This document shows positions 1-5,073 of a DNA stretch of 9,361 bases, in pieces; positions within the stretch are counted from its first letter, which is position 1; each line of letters starts with the position of its first letter. Under the pieces are notes generated by a model. That model had not been told where the DNA came from. It saw nothing but the letters and a program-made list of their open reading frames with translations, and searched no databases. The translations under genes were made by a program, and so were the position numbers. Source of the stretch: an uncultured Oxalobacteraceae bacterium (GTDB lineage Bacteria; Pseudomonadota; Gammaproteobacteria; Burkholderiales; Burkholderiaceae); contig CAMLFK010000200.1 in the NCBI GenBank assembly GCA_946479255.1, positions 1 to 9,361 of the forward strand, written 5' to 3'.

Positions 1-444
1 TTTGCGGACTCCCTCTAGGCCGACGCTGTGCTGGTCAGCAAGCTCAAGAGCCTGAAGAACGTTGACTTTTAGACCAACGCGCAGACCACCGAAGTGCTGG
101 GCGACGGCCAGAAGGTCAATGGCCTGAGCTACAAGGATCGGGTCAGCAACGCGGTGCACCACGTGGAACTGGAAGGCGTATTCGTGCAGATCGGCCTGGT
201 GCCCAATACCGAGTTCCTGAAAGGGACGCTGGAGCTGTCCAAGTTCGGTGAAATCGTGGTCGATGCCAAGTGCCACACCAGCTTGGCCGGCGTGTTCGCC
301 GCCGGTGACGTGACGACCGTGCCGTACAAGCAGATCGTCATTGCCGCGGGTGAGGGTTCGAAGGCCGCGCTGAGCGCTTTCGATTACCTGATCCGCCAGC
401 CGGTGGTGGTCGAGGCTGATGAGGAAGTGGCGATCGCAGCCTGA
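1..444 (+). pseudogene. ahpF: AhpF C-terminal fragment with two in-frame stops
   Basis: This is the C-terminal ~147 codons of alkyl hydroperoxide reductase subunit F, the flavoprotein that passes electrons from NADH to the peroxiredoxin AhpC. Reading frame 1 gives text close to E. coli AhpF as I remember it: LKNVD, NAQTTEV, a YKDRVS stretch, [15 protein letters not shown], the FAD-contacting [15 protein letters not shown] and the terminal [16 protein letters not shown]. The NAD-binding and CxxC parts would lie upstream of the window. Two TAG codons interrupt the frame, at 16-18 (where a Lys is expected, AAG to TAG) and at 70-72. The open part runs from about base 73 to the TGA at 442-444. From there on the protein is well conserved with no frameshift, so the gene is either very recently inactivated or affected by base errors at a sequence end. 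Family identity is near certain; pseudogene status is not. Confidence 0.8.
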
Positions 445-453
445 TCCTCTCCT

Positions 454-480
454 GTCAATCCGGGCATTGCCCGGATTGAC
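454..480 (+). terminator. Perfect 12-bp hairpin after ahpF
   Basis: GTCAATCCGGGC and its exact reverse complement GCCCGGATTGAC are separated by ATT, starting 9 bases after the ahpF stop codon. The position and GC-rich stem fit an intrinsic terminator or a 3'-end stabiliser. No run of T follows (the next bases are ACTGCCTTC), so efficient termination is uncertain. The last five bases of the 3' arm are also part of a consensus -35 hexamer. Confidence 0.55.
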
Positions 481-503
481 ACTGCCTTCAAGCGAAATAT
501 TAT
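476..503 (+). promoter_or_regulatory. Promoter P1 for substrate-binding gene (TTGACA-16-TATTAT)
   Basis: A perfect -35 hexamer TTGACA (476-481) is followed after 16 bases by TATTAT (498-503), five of six matches to the -10 consensus. Transcription would start near base 510 and leave a leader of about 100 bases before the ATG at 611. The -35 box lies on the 3' arm of the ahpF hairpin. This is the best sigma-70 match in the intergenic region. Confidence 0.55.
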
Positions 504-552
504 TACTCTGACATGCATATAGGGCCAGACAAGATTGGGAAAAGCGAAGGTG

Positions 553-581
553 TTGCCGGTAGCATGATGACCTGACATACT
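553..581 (+). promoter_or_regulatory. Possible second promoter P2 with extended -10
   Basis: TTGCCG (553-558), a 17-base spacer and CATACT (576-581), preceded by TGA, fit an extended -10 promoter of moderate quality (four of six matches in each hexamer). It would start transcription about 23 bases upstream of the ATG at 611. It may be an alternative to the stronger candidate at 476-503. Confidence 0.3.
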
Positions 582-610
582 GTGTTTTCGATCGTTAATA
601 AAGTCTTGAA

Positions 611-1486
611 ATGGGCGCTGTACGAAGTTTGATGATTGCCTGCCTCATGTGTGCAAGCGCTCACGCCGCCGCTGCGATGGAGTACCGCTATTGGGACTGG
701 CGCCAGACGCCAAAACGCGACGACTATCTGGTCGCCGTGCTGGAAACCGCGTTGGCCAAGACCGTGCCAGAATTCGGTCCGTACCAGCTGGTCCGAGTGG
801 AAGGGGACTACAGCACGCGCCGGGTGCGCCAGGAAGTGAGCGAGGGCCGCGCAGTCAATATCCTGGCTGCACCGTGGCGTGTCTTGCGCCCGGACGATCC
901 GGTTGACCGCCGCATTCCTGTCAATGTACCCATCATGAACGGGCTGCTGGGCTATCGTTATCTGGTGATTCGCAAGGAGGACTTGCCAAGGTTCGCCGCC
1001 ATCAAGGACGCCGCCGGCCTCAAGGCCTTGACGGGCGGCCAAGGACGCGACTGGGCCGAGGTCGGCCTGTACCGGCGCAACGGCTTCCGGCTGGTCGACA
1101 CGGGTAATGGCAGGAACCTGATTCAGATGCTCGCCAACAAGCGCTTCGATTACCTCCCGCTGAGCGTGATCGAGGCGCAGGACGCGCTGGACAAATATCC
1201 TGACCTGGCGAAAACGCTGACCGTCGCGCCCAACATCATCATCTCGTATCCGCTGCCCTTGATCTACTACGTGAGCGGCCGCCATCCGGAACTGGCGCGC
1301 CGGCTCGAGCGTGGCTTGACCATGGCGAGCAAGGACGGCAGCCTCGACGAGCTCCTGCGCCAGCATTTCAGCCAGGAAATCGCCAGCATGGTGGCGGTTA
1401 CCCGCCATTTCACCATGGCCGATCCAGCCGTTCCCATGCATCTGCTGAGCAATCTCCCTGTCGCGCGCAAGCCCCCTTCCCGTTGA
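611..1486 (+). CDS. Periplasmic substrate-binding-like protein (SBP_bac_3 type)
   Basis: The 291-residue product has a classic secretion signal: Arg5, a hydrophobic stretch to about residue 17, and likely cleavage after AHA (residue 19) or AAA (residue 22). The mature part begins MEYRYWDWRQTPKRDDY and has the size and layout of a type-2 periplasmic binding fold as in SBP_bac_3: an early first lobe, a GLLGYRYLVIRKEDL crossover near residues 113-127, a LIQMLANKRFDYLPLS segment typical of such domains, and a terminal helix with DGSLDELLRQHF. No permease, ATPase or sensor domain is adjacent, so it is an orphan; its ligand cannot be read from sequence. Start: an in-frame TAA at 599-601 excludes any earlier start, and a later ATG at 632 would remove the charged n-region. 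The ribosome site is weak. It is followed by a seven-T run (1495-1501) with no clear stem. Family assignment is moderate. Confidence 0.7.
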   Translation: MGAVRSLMIACLMCASAHAAAAMEYRYWDWRQTPKRDDYLVAVLETALAKTVPEFGPYQLVRVEGDYSTRRVRQEVSEGRAVNILAAPWRVLRPDDPVDRRIPVNVPIMNGLLGYRYLVIRKEDLPRFAAIKDAAGLKALTGGQGRDWAEVGLYRRNGFRLVDTGNGRNLIQMLANKRFDYLPLSVIEAQDALDKYPDLAKTLTVAPNIIISYPLPLIYYVSGRHPELARRLERGLTMASKDGSLDELLRQHFSQEIASMVAVTRHFTMADPAVPMHLLSNLPVARKPPSR

Positions 1487-1511
1487 TCCGAATGTTTTTT
1501 TCGCCCCTGCT

Positions 1512-1540
1512 TTGTCTGGCCTTCAATGCAATGTTATAGT
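1512..1540 (+). promoter_or_regulatory. Promoter of GH16 gene (TTGTCT-17-TATAGT, extended -10)
   Basis: TTGTCT (1512-1517), a 17-base spacer and TATAGT (1535-1540) match the sigma-70 consensus at four and five positions. TGT directly upstream of the -10 gives an extended -10. Predicted transcription start is near 1547, just before the palindrome at 1551-1568. Confidence 0.6.
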
Positions 1541-1550
1541 TGCCGCACAG

Positions 1551-1568
1551 CTTGGAATCGATTCCAAG
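1551..1568. promoter_or_regulatory. 18-bp palindromic operator, LacI-family-like
   Basis: CTTGGAATCGATTCCAAG is a perfect palindrome with a central CG, the form common to LacI/GalR-family operators (core TGGAATCGATTCCA). It begins about 4 bases after the predicted +1 of the GH16 promoter, where a bound repressor would block initiation or early elongation. Induction by a beta-glucan oligosaccharide or a sugar is the natural inference. The regulator gene is not in the window. Confidence 0.6.
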
Positions 1569-1583
1569 TTGATGACGATAATA

Positions 1584-1590
1584 AAAGGAG
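1584..1590 (+). promoter_or_regulatory. Shine-Dalgarno of GH16 gene
   Basis: AAAGGAG lies 5 bases before the ATG at 1596. It is the clearest ribosome site in the window and fixes the start there, not at the TTG at 1512, which lies inside the promoter. Confidence 0.8.
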
Positions 1591-1595
1591 ATCAC

Positions 1596-2453
1596 ATGAA
1601 AAGCAAGATTGTTGCGATGTCTGCATGGGCGGCCTTGAGCGCTTGCGGTAGCGGCAGCGCCGGCGCGGGTCCGCAGCCGGCGGCGGCCGGGCCCGCGCCG
1701 GCTGCAGGCGCGCGTCCGGCAAACTGGAAGCTGGCCTGGTCCGACGAGTTCGATACCGATGGCTTGCCCAACCCGGCCAAATGGGTCTACGACACCGATC
1801 GCAACAAGCTGGGCTGGTATAACGACGAGCTGCAATATTATTCGGCGGGGCGGCTGGAAAACAGCCGGGTGAGCGGCGGCAAGCTGATCATTCAGGCACG
1901 CAAGGAAAGGCTGACTGCCGCGGCCGACTACGGCGGCCAGGCCTACACCTCGGCGCGCCTGATCACCCGCGGCAAGCAGGACTGGACCTATGGCTTCATG
2001 GAAGTGCGCGCCAAGCTGCCGTGCGGGCTGGGCACCTGGCCTGCGATCTGGATGCTGGGCACCAAGGGCGCGTGGCCGGACGATGGCGAGATCGACATCA
2101 TGGAACACGTCGGCAAGGCCAGGGGCCAGATCCTCGGCACCGTCCATACCGCTGCCTACAACCACCAGATCAACACCCACAAAGGTGGCTCCACGATGGT
2201 GCCGGATGCCTGCGATGCCTTCCATAACTATCAGCTGAGCTGGACCGCCGACCAGATCGCGGTCGGCGTCGACGACAAGGTGTTCTTCACCTTTGCCAAC
2301 GCCAAGGATGGCGACAATGCCAAGTGGCCGTTCAGCAACCCTGAGTACCTGATCCTCAACCTGGCCATCGGCGGCATGCTGGCCGGGCCGGTCGACGATG
2401 CCATCTTCCCGGTGCAGATGGAAGTCGAGTACGTGCGCATGTATCAACCCTGA
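1596..2453 (+). CDS. GH16 family endo-beta-1,3-glucanase (laminarinase-like) lipoprotein
   Basis: The 285-residue product is a glycoside hydrolase family 16 enzyme, probably hydrolysing beta-1,3-glucans such as laminarin or fungal wall glucan. It opens with a lipoprotein signal ending in the lipobox LSAC (Cys17), so it should be anchored to a membrane, probably the outer one since residue 18 is Gly. An Ala/Pro/Gly-rich linker covers about residues 18-42. The catalytic domain follows: WSDEFD (48-53), NDELQYY (76-82), the substrate-cleft GTWPAIWML (146-154), then the diagnostic EIDIME (165-170), in which Glu165 is the nucleophile, Asp167 the helper and Glu170 the acid/base. LILNLAIGG (252-260) and the end strand MEVEYVRMYQP are also typical. 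All catalytic residues are present. The ATG at 1596 has a strong AAAGGAG site and yields the lipobox. The gene has its own promoter and palindromic operator. Exact glucan specificity is inferred from family resemblance only. Confidence 0.93.
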   Translation: MKSKIVAMSAWAALSACGSGSAGAGPQPAAAGPAPAAGARPANWKLAWSDEFDTDGLPNPAKWVYDTDRNKLGWYNDELQYYSAGRLENSRVSGGKLIIQARKERLTAAADYGGQAYTSARLITRGKQDWTYGFMEVRAKLPCGLGTWPAIWMLGTKGAWPDDGEIDIMEHVGKARGQILGTVHTAAYNHQINTHKGGSTMVPDACDAFHNYQLSWTADQIAVGVDDKVFFTFANAKDGDNAKWPFSNPEYLILNLAIGGMLAGPVDDAIFPVQMEVEYVRMYQP

Positions 2454-2470
2454 CGGCGAACCCTGCCTTT

Positions 2471-2500
2471 TTGATAATCGGCGGCCGGGAATGGTATGCT
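2471..2500 (+). promoter_or_regulatory. Promoter of first DUF418 gene (TTGATA-18-TATGCT)
   Basis: TTGATA (2471-2476) matches the -35 consensus at five positions. TATGCT (2495-2500) lies 18 bases further on and is preceded by TGG, giving an extended -10. Transcription would start near 2507, leaving a ~70-base leader that holds two potential hairpins before the ATG at 2577. Confidence 0.5.
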
Positions 2501-2512
2501 TTCCAGCCGCAG

Positions 2513-2526
2513 AGCCGGCCCCGGCT
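2513..2526. repeat. Short GC-rich inverted repeat in leader
   Basis: AGCCGG-CC-CCGGCT is a perfect 14-base inverted repeat just after the predicted transcription start of the first DUF418 gene. As RNA it could form a tight 5-6 bp hairpin. No T-run follows and the equivalent sequence is not obvious upstream of the second copy. Confidence 0.4.
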
Positions 2527-2563
2527 ATGCCCGGTGACTTGATCCATTGCGGGTATCTTTTTT
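2527..2563 (+). terminator. Hairpin plus T-run in leader of DUF418 copy 1
   Basis: ATGCCCG (2527-2533) pairs with CGGGTAT (2550-2556) through seven pairs including one G-U, with a 16-base loop. Six T residues (2558-2563) follow after one C. It looks like an intrinsic terminator, but the start codon is only 13 bases further on, so any normal transcript of the gene must read through it. It may end the GH16 transcript, act as a leader attenuator, or both. A matching structure precedes the second copy. Confidence 0.45.
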
Positions 2564-2576
2564 AGAAAGTAAGCAC

Positions 2577-3770
2577 ATGTCCACTTCTCAACGCATGGAC
2601 GTGGTCGACTGTCTGCGTGGCTTCGCCATCGTGTCGATCATGTTGTTGCACAACCTCGAGCACTTTGACCTGTATTTCAACCCGCCCGGCCTGCCGGCCT
2701 GGATGGTGGCCGTCGACAAAGTGATCTGGGATAGCATGTTCTTCCTGTTCAGCGGCAAGTCGTATGCCATCTTCGCCATGCTGTTCGGCGTGACCTTCTA
2801 TATCCAGCTGAACAACCGCGCCCAGCGCGGCGAGGATTTCCGGCCGCGCTTCGCCTGGCGCATGCTGCTCCTGCTGATGTTCGGGCTGGTCAACACCATG
2901 TTCTACGAGGGCGACATCCTGTCCTTCTATGCGGTGCTCGGCCTGCTCCTGATCCCGGTGGCGCACTTGAGCAGCAGGACGGTGTTCGCACTGGCCCTGT
3001 TCTGCATGCTGCAACCCTGGGAATGGGTCCATGTGCTCGGCGCGCTGGCCGATCCGGCCGCCAAACTGCCCGACCCGGCTTCGTGGACCTACTACGGCCG
3101 CGCCGACGCCTATCTGAAAGGCAGCGCGCTGATCGACCTGTGGATCGGCAACCTGACCAATGGGAAAGCCGCCTCGGTGATGTGGTCCTGGGAAGCAGGC
3201 CGCATGTTCCAGATCGTGTCGCTGTTCATGCTGGGCATGCTGGCCGGCCGCAAGGGCCTGTTCGCGCCGACGGAACAGAGCCTGCGTTTCTGGAAGCGCA
3301 CGCTGCTCATTGCCGCCGTTTGCTTTGTGCCGCTGTTTGTTGCCAAGAGCAATATGGAAAGCCTGGTGCCGGGCGAAGCCTTGCGCCGTCCGCTGTCGAC
3401 CATCGTGTCCTCATGGTCCAACGTCGCGTTCATGCTGGTGCTGGTGGCGAGCTTTGTGCTGCTGTTTCAGGTGAAAGTTTTCCAGCGTGCCTTGCGCGCC
3501 TTCGAACCGCTGGGACGCATGAGCCTGACCAGCTATATGGTGCAGTCGGTCATCGGGTCGACCTTGTACTACGGCGCAGGCTTCGGCTTGTATGCGGTTA
3601 CCGGGTCGAGCATGTGCCTGGCGATCGGACTGGTGCTGGCCGTCGCCCAGGGATTGTTCAGTGCGTGGTGGCTGCGCCAGCATCGCCAGGGTCCGCTGGA
3701 AGCGCTGTGGCATCGCGCTACCTGGTGGGGGCATCGTCCGGCGGCGCCGGCGATGGCCAATACGGCTTGA
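2577..3770 (+). CDS. DUF418 / YeiB-like multi-pass membrane protein, copy 1
   Basis: A 397-residue inner-membrane protein with roughly nine or ten hydrophobic spans (about 14-30, 52-77, 92-108, 112-129, 133-150, 200-223, 241-258, 279-298, 316-336, 340-364). The N-terminal half has the DxLRG motif (11-15), the GKSYAIFAMLFG stretch (60-71) and GDIL (112-115) usual in YeiB-like proteins. The C-terminal half is the DUF418 domain, with LGRMSLTSYMVQS (312-324) and the closing GPLEALWHRATWW (372-384). The family is distantly related to membrane acyltransferases, but its substrate is unknown. Start: a TTG at 2547 would add ten residues, but the paralogue downstream starts exactly at the position matching ATG 2577, and both are then 397 residues. 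The Shine-Dalgarno is poor (AGAAAG). It lies between the GH16 gene and its paralogue. Confidence 0.92.
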   Translation: MSTSQRMDVVDCLRGFAIVSIMLLHNLEHFDLYFNPPGLPAWMVAVDKVIWDSMFFLFSGKSYAIFAMLFGVTFYIQLNNRAQRGEDFRPRFAWRMLLLLMFGLVNTMFYEGDILSFYAVLGLLLIPVAHLSSRTVFALALFCMLQPWEWVHVLGALADPAAKLPDPASWTYYGRADAYLKGSALIDLWIGNLTNGKAASVMWSWEAGRMFQIVSLFMLGMLAGRKGLFAPTEQSLRFWKRTLLIAAVCFVPLFVAKSNMESLVPGEALRRPLSTIVSSWSNVAFMLVLVASFVLLFQVKVFQRALRAFEPLGRMSLTSYMVQSVIGSTLYYGAGFGLYAVTGSSMCLAIGLVLAVAQGLFSAWWLRQHRQGPLEALWHRATWWGHRPAAPAMANTA

Positions 3771-3832
3771 TGCTTACCTGACAGCCACTCGGCCGTATCG
3801 CCTCATGTTCTGGTGATGCGGCCTGTACCATG

Positions 3833-3866
3833 CCCGCCGACTTGATGCATTGCGGGTCTTTTTTTT
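3833..3866 (+). terminator. Hairpin plus T-run in leader of DUF418 copy 2
   Basis: CCCGC (3833-3837) pairs with GCGGG (3852-3856), extendable by one G-U pair, around a 14-base loop. Eight T residues follow (3859-3866). It ends only 13 bases before the ATG at 3880 and is the homologue of the leader structure of copy 1, sharing the loop text GACTTGAT. It could terminate the copy 1 transcript, attenuate copy 2, or both. Confidence 0.5.
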
Positions 3867-3879
3867 AAGAAAGTAAGCA

Positions 3880-5073
3880 ATGCCCACTTCCCAACGCCTC
3901 GACGTGGTCGACTGTCTGCGTGGCTTCGTCATCGTGTCGATCATGTTGTTGCACAACCTCGAGCATTTTGAACTATTTTTCCAGCCACCCGGCCTGCCGG
4001 CCTGGATGGTGGCCCTCGACAAAGTTGTTTCGGACAGCTTGTTCTTCCTGTTCGGCGGCAAGTCGTATGCGATCTTCTCGATGCTGTTCGGGATGACCTT
4101 TTACATCCAGCTGAACAACCGTGCCCAGCGCGGCGAGGATTTCCGCCCTCGCTTCGCCTGGCGCATGATGCTGCTGCTGATGTTCGGCATGCTCAACAGC
4201 ATGATCTACCAGGGCGACATCCTGGCCTTGTATGCCGTCCTGGGCCTGTTCCTGATCCCGGTGGCGCACTTGAGCAGCAGGACCGTGTTCGCACTGGCCG
4301 TGGTCTGCATGCTGCAGCCATGGGAATGCCTACAAGTGCTGGGCGCGCTAGGCGACCCGGCCGCCAAACCGCCCGACCCCGCATCATGGACTTACTTCGG
4401 GCGCGCCCACGCTTATCTGGCAGGCAGCTCGCTGATCGACATGTGGATCGGCAACCTGACCAACGGTAAAACCGCCGCAATACTGTGGTCGTGGGAAGTC
4501 GGCCGTATGTTCCAGAGCGTGTCCATGTTCATGCTGGGGATGCTGGCCGGCCGCAAGAACCTGTTCGCACCATCGGGACACAGCCTGCGTTTCTGGAAGC
4601 GCACGCTGGTCATTGCCGCCGTCTGCTTTGTGCCGCTGTTCCTTGCCAAGAGCAATATGGACAGCCTGGTGCCGGGCGAAGCGCTGCGCCGTCCGCTGTC
4701 GACGATTGTGTCCACGTGGTCCAACCTGTCGTTCATGCTGGTACTGGTGGCCAGCTTTGTGCTGCTGTTCCAGATCGGCGTGTTCGAGCGTGCCTTGCGC
4801 GTCTTCGGGCCACTTGGGCGCATGAGCCTCTCCAGCTATATGATGCAGTCGCTGATCGGGTCGATCTTGTATCATGGGGCCGGCTTTGGTTTGTACGCGG
4901 TGACTGGGGCGAGCCTCTGCCTGGCAATCGGGCTGGTGCTCGCCGTGCTGCAAATATTGTTCAGCGCGTGGTGGCTGCGTCATCATCGCCAGGGTCCGCT
5001 GGAAGCGCTGTGGCATCGCGCTACCTGGTGGAGGCATCGTCCGGCCCAGGTGGCGGTGCCGTCGGGCGTGTAG
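3880..5073 (+). CDS. DUF418 / YeiB-like multi-pass membrane protein, copy 2
   Basis: A 397-residue paralogue of the preceding gene that aligns to it without a single gap; by hand count about 75 residues differ, so identity is near 80%. It keeps DCLRGF, GKSYAIF, GDIL, LGRMSLSSYMMQS and GPLEALWHRATWW, and the same order of membrane spans. Most changes are conservative swaps in hydrophobic segments (Leu/Met/Val/Ile), so both copies appear to be under purifying selection. The last nine residues are the least similar part. The ATG at 3880 is preceded by a leader homologous to that of copy 1; the Shine-Dalgarno is again weak (AAGAAAG). I see no convincing promoter of its own in the 109-base gap, so it may depend on read-through from copy 1. 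Its final 53 bases overlap the convergent UdgX gene. Biochemical role unknown. Confidence 0.92.
   Translation: MPTSQRLDVVDCLRGFVIVSIMLLHNLEHFELFFQPPGLPAWMVALDKVVSDSLFFLFGGKSYAIFSMLFGMTFYIQLNNRAQRGEDFRPRFAWRMMLLLMFGMLNSMIYQGDILALYAVLGLFLIPVAHLSSRTVFALAVVCMLQPWECLQVLGALGDPAAKPPDPASWTYFGRAHAYLAGSSLIDMWIGNLTNGKTAAILWSWEVGRMFQSVSMFMLGMLAGRKNLFAPSGHSLRFWKRTLVIAAVCFVPLFLAKSNMDSLVPGEALRRPLSTIVSTWSNLSFMLVLVASFVLLFQIGVFERALRVFGPLGRMSLSSYMMQSLIGSILYHGAGFGLYAVTGASLCLAIGLVLAVLQILFSAWWLRHHRQGPLEALWHRATWWRHRPAQVAVPSGV

Noticed and set aside
1487..1511. Seven-T run (1495-1501) after the substrate-binding gene as an intrinsic terminator
   Set aside because: I could not find a convincing GC-rich stem directly before the T-run.
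1512..1595. Upstream TTG start for the GH16 gene
   Set aside because: It overlaps the -35 hexamer and would hide the lipoprotein signal; ATG 1596 has a strong AAAGGAG site.
503..2447. Two long minus-strand open frames (503-1441 and 1410-2447)
   Set aside because: Both lie antisense to the substrate-binding and GH16 genes, which have signal peptides and family motifs; the antisense products have none.
2539..2568. TTGATC..TAGAAA as a promoter inside the leader of DUF418 copy 1
   Set aside because: The -10 match is poor and it would leave almost no leader; the extended -10 promoter at 2471-2500 is a better candidate.
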